In this document: positions 25,811 to 34,700 of the stretch, piece by piece | Position numbering within the stretch: position 1 is the first letter of the stretch | Layout: each line of letters begins with the position of its first letter | NCBI GenBank assembly: GCA_963795775.1 | Contig: CAWCJL010000002.1 | Location: 1 to 64,000, forward strand | Length of the DNA: 64,000 nucleotides | Source: CAWCJL01 sp963795775 | GTDB taxonomy: Bacteria > Acidobacteriota > Terriglobia > Terriglobales > Acidobacteriaceae | Reading direction: 5' to 3' | The notes under the pieces: generated by a model | The model's database searches: none | What the model was told of the DNA's origin: nothing | Seen by the model: only the letters and a program-made list of their open reading frames with translations | Made by a program: the position numbers and the translations under genes

Positions 25811-26626
25811 GTGAACATGCAGGCCACAGGAAGGTTGCACTCCGGCGCGGGGCTTGCTCCTCCTTCGCCGGCGCTGCTGTCTCTCTTTGCGCGCTACCTG
25901 CGGTGGTACGTGCCGCGCAGCTTTCATGCGGTGCGACTGGCGCGTGCGGAGCGCTTCCCCCGGCACGCGCAGCGATTGATCGTTTGCCTCAACCATCCCT
26001 CGTGGTGGGACCCGGTGATCGCCATCCTGTTATCGCGATATCTGCTGCCCACGGCAGCGCACTACGCGCCCATGGAAGCAAGCGCGCTACGCCGTTACGG
26101 CTTCATGCGGCGGCTCGGACTTTTCCCGGTAGACAACGACTCCTCGCGCGCAGGGGCGCAGTTTCTGCGCAGCGGCGCGGCCATCCTCGACCACCCCAAC
26201 GCGGTGCTGTGGGTGACACCAGAGGGCCACTTCACTGACGTGCGCACGCGGCCTGCGCAATGGAGGCCGGGCGTGGCGGCCCTGCTGCACCGCTCCCGGC
26301 AATGCACGGTGGTGCCGCTGGCTTTGGAGTACACCTTCTGGGATGAGCGGCGGCCGGAGGCACTCGCGCTGGTGGGCGAACCATTGACAGTGACAGATGG
26401 AGCGGCTGGCTCCGCGGACGCATGGCAGACGGAACTGCTGCGCGCCATGACCGCCGCGCAGGATGAGCTGGCCGCGCTGGCCATGACCCGCGATGCCGCG
26501 CGGTTTGCCACGGTGCTGAGCGGCAAGGTGGGCGTGGGCGGCGTGTACGAGCTTTGGAAGCGCGCGCAGGCGCACCTCTCGGGGCGGCCGTATGTGCCCG
26601 GGCACGGGAGCATTCCACACGCATGA
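25811..26626 (+). CDS. PlsC-like acyltransferase of the carotenoid cluster
   Basis: 271 residues, GTG at 25811 (ATG at 25817 also possible). The 1-acyl-glycerol-phosphate acyltransferase fold is shown by NHPSWWDP (HX4D, His62 and Asp67), the arginine-bearing block GFMRRLGLFPVDND and the acceptor motif VTPEGHFTD (PEG). It has no clear membrane helix. In staphyloxanthin-like clusters an acyltransferase (CrtO in staphylococci) adds a fatty acid to the carotenoid glycoside, though that enzyme is of a different sequence type; similar PlsC-type genes occur in other C30 carotenoid clusters. Its stop overlaps the next ATG (ATGA at 26623-26626), implying tight coupling to the glycosyltransferase. Confidence 0.8.
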   Translation: MNMQATGRLHSGAGLAPPSPALLSLFARYLRWYVPRSFHAVRLARAERFPRHAQRLIVCLNHPSWWDPVIAILLSRYLLPTAAHYAPMEASALRRYGFMRRLGLFPVDNDSSRAGAQFLRSGAAILDHPNAVLWVTPEGHFTDVRTRPAQWRPGVAALLHRSRQCTVVPLALEYTFWDERRPEALALVGEPLTVTDGAAGSADAWQTELLRAMTAAQDELAALAMTRDAARFATVLSGKVGVGGVYELWKRAQAHLSGRPYVPGHGSIPHA

Positions 26627-27768
26627 ATCTCGCCACCTGCATCCATCTCGCCTTCTGGTGCTCGGTGACTCCGGCGGGCCTGTTTCTCGGCAATCTGCTG
26701 CTGTATCGTGAGCCGACGGAAGCCCCTGCCGGCTCGCGTCCGGCGATCTCCGTGCTGATTCCAGCGCGCAACGAGGAAGAAAACATCGGCGACGCGATCG
26801 CGAGCGTGCTGGCCTCCACCGGCGTCGAGTTGGAACTGATTGTGCTCGACGATGACTCGACCGATCGCACCGCGGCGATTCTCGAGGCCTATGCCGCCCG
26901 CGATGGCCGCGTGCGCGCTGTGGAGGGGCCAGCGCTGCCTGCGTCATGGGCGGGCAAGGCGCATGCCGCCCATGTGCTCGCCGGGCTCGCGCAGTATCCC
27001 GTGCTGTGCTTCATCGATGCCGACGTACGGCTCGCGCCTGCCGCGCTGGCGCGCATGCATGCCTTTCTCGAGGAATCGCAGGCTGCCCTGGTCAGCGGAT
27101 TTCCGCAACAGCAGACAGTCACGTTTCTAGAAACGCTGCTCCTGCCGCTCATGCATTTTCTGCTGCTAAGCTACCTGCCGCTGGCGGGAATGCGGCGCTT
27201 CCGCGCGTCGGGCTTCGGCGCCGGCTGCGGGCAGTTCCTGATGCTCCGGCGGGACGCATATCGCGCGACCGGGGGCTACTCCAGCATTCGCGCCAGCATG
27301 CACGACGGCATTGCCATGGCCAAGCTCTTTCGCCGGCACGGCTTCGGTACGGACCTGGCGGACCTTACCCACCTGGCCTGCTGCCGCATGTACCACGACG
27401 CCGGCGAGGTGTGGAACGGGCTGCTGAAGAACGCTACGGAAGGACTCGCCGCCCCGGCGCGCATCGTGCCCTTCACGTTCCTCTTGCTCTGTGGCAGTGT
27501 GCTACCGTGGCTGATACTCATTTGGTGCGGGCTGGTTCCCGGTGCGCGAAGCCTCTCGCCAGGACTGCGCTGGCGGCTGCTCGCGGCGCTTGCCGCTTCG
27601 CTGCTGCCGCGTGCGCTCGGTGTCGTGCGGTTCCGCCAACCCAGGGGCAGTGCGGCACTCCACCCGCTCGGCATCACGGTGTTGTTGGCGCTGCAGTGGT
27701 ACGCGCTCGGCCGTAAGCTGCTGGGTTTGAAAGTCACATGGAAGGAGCGTGCCTTCAGTGTCGGTTAG
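26623..27768 (+). CDS. family 2 glycosyltransferase, carotenoid glycosylation
   Basis: 381 residues. One N-terminal membrane segment (CIHLAFWCSVTPAGLFLGNLLL) precedes a GT-A domain: ISVLIPARNEEENIGDAIASVL, LIVLDDDSTDRT, the DxD-like FIDADVRLAPAAL and, further on, GFGAGCGQFLMLRRDAY. Three to four membrane helices close the protein (FTFLLLCGSVLPWLILIW and after). This arrangement matches CrtQ-type glucosyltransferases that attach a sugar to a carotenoid acid, and HpnB/CrtQ-like proteins in general. The start was chosen because ATG 26623 overlaps the acyltransferase stop; a longer frame to 26554 lies wholly inside that gene. Substrate is inferred from the cluster. Confidence 0.8.
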   Translation: MNLATCIHLAFWCSVTPAGLFLGNLLLYREPTEAPAGSRPAISVLIPARNEEENIGDAIASVLASTGVELELIVLDDDSTDRTAAILEAYAARDGRVRAVEGPALPASWAGKAHAAHVLAGLAQYPVLCFIDADVRLAPAALARMHAFLEESQAALVSGFPQQQTVTFLETLLLPLMHFLLLSYLPLAGMRRFRASGFGAGCGQFLMLRRDAYRATGGYSSIRASMHDGIAMAKLFRRHGFGTDLADLTHLACCRMYHDAGEVWNGLLKNATEGLAAPARIVPFTFLLLCGSVLPWLILIWCGLVPGARSLSPGLRWRLLAALAASLLPRALGVVRFRQPRGSAALHPLGITVLLALQWYALGRKLLGLKVTWKERAFSVG

Positions 27769-28426
27769 TTCGCATTCGCAGCGGGTATCCCGGCGTTTGC
27801 GCCCGGCCGCGGCCCGTTGGCTCCGGATAGCGATTGCCGTGTGTGCGGCCTCGTTCTCCCTCGCGGCTTCTGCCGATCTCGCGAACTTCACTCAGAAATT
27901 CGGCGCCGCACGCGCGGATTACTTCCATGGTCTCGAAGGCGACCGTTCCGCCGAGTTGCGCGCCAATGACGAGTTCACTGCGCTCGCGCGCGAACGGCCG
28001 CAGGACCCCACCGTGTTGGCCTATGCCGGGAGCCTGCAATTATTGGAAGCCGCGCACACCTGGGCTTTCTGGAACAAACACCGGCTCGCCACCGAGGGCC
28101 TGGCGAAGATCGATCGATCGGTGCAGCTCGCGCCCGATAACCTTGAGGTGCGCTTTATCCACGCCGCCACCACCTGGCACCTGCCCTTCTTCTATCATCG
28201 CAAGGCGCAGGCCGAGAGCGATTTCGCTTTCATTGCACCGCGTGCGGAACAAGCCGCGCGGCATGGTGCGCTGCCGCCTCCGCTTGCTGCCGCGGCACTG
28301 GACTACTACGGGCAGATTCTGGCGGACCGCGACGACACACACGGAGCTCGCGCTGCCTTTGAAGCTGCGGTGCGCATAGACCGCAAGAGTCCCGGCGGGC
28401 AGGACGCCTCCGAGCGCCTGCAATAG
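27749..28426 (+). CDS. secreted TPR-like protein at the end of the carotenoid cluster
   Basis: 225 residues. The GTG at 27749 (or at 27758) lies within the last codons of the glycosyltransferase gene, so it is probably cotranslated. A basic start and hydrophobic segment (WLRIAIAVCAASFSLAASA-DL) form a signal peptide. The mature part is helical and TPR-like: DEFTALARERPQDPTVLAYAGSLQ, KIDRSVQLAPDNLEVRFIHA and DDTHGARAAFEAAVRI. I do not recognise a named family. Similar small TPR proteins next to transport or lipid-modifying genes act as scaffolds. Its place in the cluster suggests a link to assembly or export of the pigment, which is speculation. Confidence 0.7.
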   Translation: MPSVSVSSHSQRVSRRLRPAAARWLRIAIAVCAASFSLAASADLANFTQKFGAARADYFHGLEGDRSAELRANDEFTALARERPQDPTVLAYAGSLQLLEAAHTWAFWNKHRLATEGLAKIDRSVQLAPDNLEVRFIHAATTWHLPFFYHRKAQAESDFAFIAPRAEQAARHGALPPPLAAAALDYYGQILADRDDTHGARAAFEAAVRIDRKSPGGQDASERLQ

Positions 28427-28530
28427 CGCTCATCCACCGCGTCCGTCCTGCGCGTCTTCGCTCACGCTCGCTGACCGCTGTTGCCCCGCGCCTGCATTGT
28501 GTAAGCTCATTCCTCAGGACCGCCCACACA

Positions 28531-30459
28531 ATGCCCAAAGCCCACGCACTTCGCCGCGCCCGCGCTTTTGCCCTGCCCGTCATTACCGTCGCTTCGCTTG
28601 CCCCATACATACATGCGCAAACACCTCCGGCGGATGCCGTACCCGTGATCAAGCTGGATGTGGACGCGTCCGCTATCACGCGCAAGATCGTCTCCGCGCG
28701 CGAAGTGCTGCAGGTCCAGCCCGGCCCGTTGACGCTGGTGTACCCCAAGTGGATTCCCGGCAATCACGGTCCCACAGGGCCGATCACCGATGTGGTCAGC
28801 ATGCAGTTTCTCGCGAACGGCAAGCCGCTGCCGTGGCGACGCGACGGTGTAGACATGTATGCCTTCCACGTGGACGTGCCGGTAGGCGTCTCGGAGCTCG
28901 AGGCCCGCTTCGCATCCGTGGGTGAGTTCGCGCCGGGCAACGACTTCGGCCTGGGAAATACCTCGACCGCGGTCGAAGGCGATCTCAACTGGGACCAGAT
29001 TGTGCTCTATCCCGCCGGGGCTCGTTCGGACGACCTGAAGGTGCAGGCCTCGCTCAAGCTGCCGGAGGGCTGGGATTTCGCTACCGCGCTCCCTGGCGCG
29101 GAGCGCGCGCCCGACGGCCTTCGCTTCCAGCCGACCTCGCTGACCACATTGGTAGATTCGCCCGTGATGATTGGCTCATTCGCGAAGAAGTTCGACGTGA
29201 CGCCCCCCGGTGAATCGCGCAAACACACGCTCGCCGTCTTTGGCGAGACGCAGGCCGATCTCGCTCTTCCCGCGGACCGTGTCGCTGCGTACCGCAACCT
29301 CGTGGCCGAAACCGGCGCCCTGTTCGGCGCACGCCACTACCACGACTACCACTTCCTGGTGGAAGCGCACGAGGACGCCAACAACGGCCTCGAACACCAT
29401 CAGTCGAGCGATAACCAGGTTCCGGAACTCGGCATGGTCACACCCTCTTTCCGCGCGGAGAGCGGCTACCTTCTGGCGCACGAGATGACGCACTCGTGGA
29501 ACGGCAAGTACCGCCGCCCTGCGGGCCTGGCCACGCCCAACTACCAGGAGCCGATGATCGGCGACCTGCTGTGGGTCTACGAGGGGCTGACCAGCTACTT
29601 CGGCGAAGTCCTGGCCGTCCGCGCCGGCCTGGACAGCTTCGATGATTTCCGCGATCGCATGGCCAACAACGAGGCCGTACTGCAGTACCGTACCGGCCGC
29701 GACTGGCGTCCGCTGGCCGACACCGCGACGGCCGCCCAACTTCTCTACCTTGCTTCTCCGCATTGGGAGGGCCTGCGTCGCTCCACTGATTTCTACATCG
29801 AGGGCCCGCTGCTCTGGCTGGAGGTAGACAGCATCCTCCGCACGGAGAGCCACGGGCGCAAGAGTATCGATGACTTTGCGCGCGCCTTCTACGGGCCACC
29901 CAGTCTTGCTTCTGGCGCCGAGCCCCGCCCGGTGCCCTACACCTTTGACGACGTGGTGAAGGCGCTCAACGCCGTGGTGCCCTACGGCTGGGCCGGCCTG
30001 CTGCACAAGCGAATTGAAGCACTACGGCCGGAGCCGCCCTCGCCCGGTCTCCAGGCCGCCGGCTGGCAGGTCGTCTACACCGGTGAGCAAAATCAGGCGA
30101 CCAAAGACGCGGAAGCCAACACCGGAGCCACCGATCTGCGCTACTCTATCGGCCTGCTGCTCGACCCCAACGGCGAGATCATCGACGTCCTGCCGGATTC
30201 CGCTGCGGGCCGCGCCGGCCTGGCGCCGGAATGGAAGATCGTCGCCATCAACAAACGCGTGTACTCGCCGGATGTGCTGAAAGAAGCCATCAGCACCGCA
30301 AAGACGAACCAGAAGCCGATCGGCGTGATGGTGCTGCACAACGGCTACTATGCGGATTTCACTGTGGACTACCGCGACGGCCTTCGCTATCCGCACCTGA
30401 AGCGCATCGCCGCCAGGCCGGATCTGCTGCAAGAGATTGCCAAGCCACGTCGGCAGTAG
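28531..30459 (+). CDS. M61-family metallopeptidase with PDZ domain
   Basis: 642 residues, secreted (signal segment with ...VITVASLAPYIHA-QT). The M61 glycyl-aminopeptidase family is identified by the zinc motif HEMTHSWNGKYRRP (His317, Glu318, His321), the preceding GLEHHQSS, and the following DLLWVYEGLTSYFGEVLAVRAG with the third zinc ligand Glu. An N-terminal beta domain (about 35-190: LVYPKWIPGNHGPTGPI, FHVDVPVG) and a C-terminal PDZ domain (about 545-615: DVLPDSAAGRAGLAPEWKIVAIN) complete the usual layout. Members cut N-terminal residues from peptides; the substrate here is unknown. It stands alone, 104 bases after the carotenoid row. Confidence 0.88.
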   Translation: MPKAHALRRARAFALPVITVASLAPYIHAQTPPADAVPVIKLDVDASAITRKIVSAREVLQVQPGPLTLVYPKWIPGNHGPTGPITDVVSMQFLANGKPLPWRRDGVDMYAFHVDVPVGVSELEARFASVGEFAPGNDFGLGNTSTAVEGDLNWDQIVLYPAGARSDDLKVQASLKLPEGWDFATALPGAERAPDGLRFQPTSLTTLVDSPVMIGSFAKKFDVTPPGESRKHTLAVFGETQADLALPADRVAAYRNLVAETGALFGARHYHDYHFLVEAHEDANNGLEHHQSSDNQVPELGMVTPSFRAESGYLLAHEMTHSWNGKYRRPAGLATPNYQEPMIGDLLWVYEGLTSYFGEVLAVRAGLDSFDDFRDRMANNEAVLQYRTGRDWRPLADTATAAQLLYLASPHWEGLRRSTDFYIEGPLLWLEVDSILRTESHGRKSIDDFARAFYGPPSLASGAEPRPVPYTFDDVVKALNAVVPYGWAGLLHKRIEALRPEPPSPGLQAAGWQVVYTGEQNQATKDAEANTGATDLRYSIGLLLDPNGEIIDVLPDSAAGRAGLAPEWKIVAINKRVYSPDVLKEAISTAKTNQKPIGVMVLHNGYYADFTVDYRDGLRYPHLKRIAARPDLLQEIAKPRRQ

Positions 30460-30493
30460 AGGATGGCTGGGATGGCCGACTGAGAATGTGAAG

Positions 30494-30521
30494 CAGATCC
30501 CTCGGCTGCGCTCGGGATGAC
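30494..30521. repeat. intergenic repeat, left arm
   Basis: Core GATCCCTCGGCTGCGCTCGG followed by GATGAC. It matches, in inverted orientation, the arm at 30571-30596. Such elements (often written GATTCTTCGCTTCGCTCAG-AATGAC) are scattered between genes in many bacterial genomes including acidobacteria. It lies just after the M61 gene. Confidence 0.7.
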
Positions 30522-30570
30522 CCTGCACGAGGAACCGTCACCCCCGCCGTCGTTCTCACCCCACGAATGC

Positions 30571-30596
30571 CGTCATTCTGAGCGAAGCGAAGAATC
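30571..30596. repeat. intergenic repeat, right arm (inverted)
   Basis: CGTCATTCTGAGCGAAGCGA followed by AGAATC; its reverse complement aligns with the left arm at 30494-30521 with a few mismatches. Together the two arms and the ~50-base spacer could fold as one large imperfect hairpin, lying between convergent genes. Confidence 0.7.
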
Positions 30597-30685
30597 CACG
30601 CCCAGGCCCGCTGAAAAGCGCAAGCACATCCCTCAGCCAACACTGGGGACAATCCTGCTGCGTAGTCGCGGCGCCCGCCCGCAAG

Positions 30686-30910
30686 CTAGTGGCGGAAGCG
30701 CCCGAAGACATACAGCAGAAGCGAAAACAGCACGCTGAGCAACAGACACGTGCCCAGCGGCGCGAAAAAGGAAACGCGCCGGCCACGCAAGGCGATATCT
30801 CCGGGGAGCCGTCCGAATGGAATGCCGATGCGGCCCAGAACAAGAAAGAGTGCGCCCGCTATTACCAGCAGCAGCCCCAGGCCGATCAGCGTACGACCGA
30901 AGTCATGCAT
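30686..30910 (-). CDS. DUF2905 small membrane protein
   Basis: 74 residues with two membrane helices. The DUF2905 signature is present: LIGLGLLLVIAGALFLVLGR, then IPFGRLPGDIALRGRRVSFF and a second helix LGTCLLLSVLFSLLLYVFGRF. Function unknown; widespread as a single small gene. Its ATG overlaps the stop of the Hpt gene by one base (TAATG), so it is the last gene of the kinase operon. Confidence 0.85.
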   Translation of the reverse strand: MHDFGRTLIGLGLLLVIAGALFLVLGRIGIPFGRLPGDIALRGRRVSFFAPLGTCLLLSVLFSLLLYVFGRFRH

Positions 30911-31338
30911 TATTCCTGGTTGGATGCCCGGGCGCGCAACGGCGGCGTCTCGAGGGATTTGCGCTCCACCATGGCTTGCAGCTCGTCAATGGAAGCGCGC
31001 AGTTCGGCAATGCGCTCGCCGGTAAGGACCGCCTCTTCCCCAAGCAGCACCTCGGCGTTGCGCGCCAGGTCCGTGCCGCGCGGCAGCCCGAAGGTGCCCA
31101 GAATGCCGGCCAGCTTGTGCGCCGCGTCGGCTCCGGCGTAGCGAGCCTGCTGGTCGCTGGGGTCGTCATCCAGCCGGCGCTGGGCGCTGCGCAGCATTTC
31201 CAGCCGCTCCGCGATGGTGCTGCGGCTGCGCGTCCATAAGCTCGCCAGCAGCTCATTCAGACGGCGCGCAGAGTCGGGCAGCTTCGGTTCGCCGGAGCGC
31301 GGCTGCGGCGCTTTTCCGTCGGGAGGCGTAGCGGACAT
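30910..31338 (-). CDS. Hpt-domain phosphotransfer protein
   Basis: 142 residues; ATG at 31338 lies 5 bases after the response-regulator stop. The Hpt four-helix bundle carries the phosphoryl-accepting His74 in DAAHKLAGILGTFGLPRGTDLA, followed by the typical Leu/Ala helix AELRASIDELQAM. A disordered Pro-rich N-terminus of about 25 residues precedes it. Hpt proteins shuttle phosphate between the receiver of a hybrid kinase and a response regulator. Here both partners are encoded immediately upstream, giving a complete four-step relay in one operon (inference from order). Confidence 0.85.
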   Translation of the reverse strand: MSATPPDGKAPQPRSGEPKLPDSARRLNELLASLWTRSRSTIAERLEMLRSAQRRLDDDPSDQQARYAGADAAHKLAGILGTFGLPRGTDLARNAEVLLGEEAVLTGERIAELRASIDELQAMVERKSLETPPLRARASNQE

Positions 31339-31343
31339 GCGGG

Positions 31344-31727
31344 TTATTCGTCCTCGCTCCAGCCCAGCGCTTTGCAAATCTGGTCGGAAAGCGTGAGCGG
31401 GTCAAATGGTTTGAACAGGATCCCCGCGACGCCCAGCGAGGCGAAGCGGCGCTGGTCCGAGCTCTGGACTTTCGCCGTCAGCAGCAGCACGGGAATGGAC
31501 GCAGTGGCGGGGTTTGCGCGCAGATGCTGAAAGGTGGTCGGCCCGTCCATGGCCGGCATCATCACGTCCAGCAGAATGGCGTCTGGGTGCTCGCGGGCAG
31601 CCGTTTCTACGCCCTGCGCTCCGGAGTTCGCCAGCACCACGTCCCAGCCCGCCACTGTCTCCAGACTCAGCGCGGCGACCTGCCGTATGTCGTCCTCGTC
31701 ATCAATGATCAATACGCGGCGTGCCAT
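31344..31727 (-). CDS. CheY-like single-domain response regulator
   Basis: 127 residues consisting only of a receiver domain. All key residues are present: acidic pocket Asp9-Asp10-Glu11 (VLIIDDEDD), phospho-acceptor Asp54 in LLDVMMPAMDG, Thr/Ala in LLTAK, and Lys106 in ILFKPFDP. No output domain, so it probably works through protein contact or as a phosphate sink, or passes phosphate to the Hpt protein. The ATG at 31727 lies inside the 3' end of the kinase gene (19-base overlap), implying translational coupling. Confidence 0.9.
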   Translation of the reverse strand: MARRVLIIDDEDDIRQVAALSLETVAGWDVVLANSGAQGVETAAREHPDAILLDVMMPAMDGPTTFQHLRANPATASIPVLLLTAKVQSSDQRRFASLGVAGILFKPFDPLTLSDQICKALGWSEDE

Positions 31728-34700
31728 AGGCTTCGCCTTTCTTTGCCGTACCCGTCGGGATCCAGGACCACCGATTGCGGGGCTTTGCGTTCGCAATACC
31801 GGCGCAGCATAGTGCGCACCAGTGTTTCCACCTGTTGCGGCTGCACGCGGGCCTTGGTCAGAAATTCCGTCGGCCCTAGCCGTAGTTGCCGCCGCTCGCC
31901 CTCCTCCAAATCGCGTGCCGAATACACCACCAGCGGAAGGTGCCGAAGATCCTGCGTCTGGCGCAGCCAGTCGATAAACTCAAAGCCGTCGCCGTCCGGC
32001 AACATCAGGTCCAGGATCAGCAGGCTGGGGCGAATGGTCTCGCAAAGCTGTACTGCCGCCTTGCGCGTGCTCGCGTGGGAGACGCTGATGCCTGCCCGTT
32101 CAAACGTGGCCAGGATCACACGCGTCAGGTCCTCGTCATCTTCCACCAGCAGCACGTGAATGCCGCCGGCGCCGCGGTCCATTACCCGGGCCAGTTCGCG
32201 GAAGAGCGTCTCATCCTCGGCCGGCTTGCTCAGCCAGCCATCGGCGCTGTCGAGTGTCGGCAGGCCAGTCTCCGGCACAGCATCGCTGGACGGACACATG
32301 CTCAGCACCACTACCGGCACCTCTGCCGTCGTCTCCTGGTCCTTGAGCATGCGCAGGGTCTGCCAGCCGTTCATGTCCGGGAAGGCCAGGCCGAGCAGAA
32401 TGGCGTCCGGCCGAGACTGGTGCGCTAACGCCACCGTCTCGTGCCCGGTCTCCGCTTCGAGCACGGTGTAGCCGTGATCGCGCAGGCTGTTGCCCAGCAT
32501 CGTCCTGGCATCCAGATCGCTGTCGCAGATGAGCACCGTTCCCTGCTCCAGCCCAGCGGGCGCTTCGATGGAAACCGATTCCCGCCGTACCATTGCCGGA
32601 AGTAGCACATGGAAGCTGGCCCCGCCCTCCGCGTTGCGTTCCGCCCAGATACGGCCACAATGCTGCTGCACGATAGTGCGGCAGATGGCGAGCCCCAGGC
32701 CCGTACCACCCTTCTGCCGCGCGTCCGAGGCATCCACCTGCTGGAAGCGGTCGAAGATGGATTCGAGCTTCTCTTCCGGAATGCCGCGCCCCTGGTCCAC
32801 CACGCTCAGCGAGACTCCCTCCGGCGCGTTCTCCAGCCGCACCACCACCCTGGACTGCGCCGGGGAAAATTTCACTGCATTGCTCAGAAGATTGGTGATG
32901 ACCTGCACCAGGCGGTCCGCATCGGCATCCAGCACCACCGGCTCGGCTTCGAGCGAGAGTTGCACGCCGGCAGCATCGGCCACTGGCGCCATCGCCTCCA
33001 TCGCCTGCTCGATCAGCTCCGCCAGCTCACACCGGCGGAAGCTGAGGGGCGCGCGCCCGGACTGCATGCGCTCCAGGTCCAGGATGTCGTTAATTAGCCG
33101 GACCAGCCGGTCGGAGTTATTCACCGCAATGCGCAGCAGGTTGGCGGCTTTGCCGTTCAGCTCGCTTAGCATGCCGGTGGAGAGCAGCCCCAGTGCCCCG
33201 CGGATAGAGGTGAGAGGGGTACGCAATTCGTGGCTGACGGTCGAGATGAACTCGTCCTTCATCCGATCCAGCGCTTCCCGCTGGCTGACGTCGCGGAAGT
33301 TCACCACCGTACCCGTGCCGGAACCCTGGATCACCATCGGCGTAACGGAAAACTCCACCGGGAACGAAGTGCCGTCCGGCCGATAAAAGACGTCCTGCCC
33401 CTGTGCACCGTCGCGGGCCAGAAAGCCGCGCCGGATGCGGCAATGGCTCGCGCAGGTGGAAGGATCGCCGGTGGCGTCCTCGTGCACAATGCCGTGGACA
33501 AAGCGTCCGATCAGCGCATTCGGCGTCGTCCCGAGCATGGCCGCCGCCGCCGGATTGGCAAAGGTGACACGCCCATGCTGGTCCGCACCCAAGATGCCGT
33601 CGGCGACGTTGTTGAGGATGGACTCCTTCTGGCGGTTGAGCTCGGTAACGCGTTTTTCCTGGGCGGTACGCGCAAGAAATTGCCCAATCGACGCGCACAC
33701 CGTCTCCACCGTCGCCATCATCTCCACGTTCTCGCGCTGCTTGCTCCGGCTGAACAGCTCTATCACCGCAATCGCCTGGTTGCCCACTCGTACCGGAACG
33801 CCCCAGCAGGTTGTCAGCTGGTCGGCCCTGACTGCATCCCGGCGCCTGAACCGCGGATCGCAATGGATGTCTTCCACCCACATCGGCGTGCCGCGCACCC
33901 ATACCTGGCCCGGCAGTCCCTCGCCCGGCGCAAACTCCGAACCGTTGCTCCGCGCCAGCGTCGCAGGAAAGACGCAGTCGGCGGCCATCCACAGGGTGCC
34001 GTGACGCAGCGTCTGGCTGTCCGCGGAAGCCCGCCACAGATGCACCAGGTCGAAGCCCAGGTGCGTGCCCAGCGCAGCCAGAATGCGGGGGAGCGCATCC
34101 TCGGTATGGATCGCCTCCTGGATCACCTGGCTCACGCCCAGTTGCATCGCCAGCCGGCGCTCGCGCTGGTTGCGCAGCGTGACATCCCGAAAGATGCAGC
34201 GGACCGCCCCCTGCGTATTGCCGTCCCGCAGGCAGAAGAGGCTGGCTTCCAGTTCGCGGACGCGCCCCAGCGTATCTTCCAGCCTCAGATGAATCTGCTC
34301 AATATGCTCCCCGGTCAGCGCGCGTTCCAGCAGCGCGGCCGCTTCCGTCTGAACTGCGAAAGGAAACGCCGCGGCAAAACTGCCGAGCGTCAGCGCGGCA
34401 TTTGCGTCCTTCCCAAAGTAGTGCTGCCAGGCGGTATTGACGTAGATGTACTGGCCGGAGGGGCTCAGCATCGCGATCATCTCGGTCAGGTTCTCGAACA
34501 GTTCCCGGTAGCGCTTTTCGGTAAGCACCGGCTTTTCCGGCTGTGCTGCCTGGACCTGTGCAATCTCCAGGGCAGCGGCGTGCTGGCGGCGTTCAAAGCG
34601 CAGCTTGCGCAGGCAGACCACGACAAAGCCCGCCTGCACCGCCGCCCACCCCGCAAAAACCAGCATGGAACGGAGGCTCGGCCCGAAGGCGCCGGAGTCG

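Noticed and set aside
23606..25996. Long open frame of 796 codons on the minus strand
   Set aside because: It lies fully antisense to the aldehyde dehydrogenase and CrtI-family genes, its translation is His/Arg/Gly-rich without any domain, and GC-rich codon bias explains its length.
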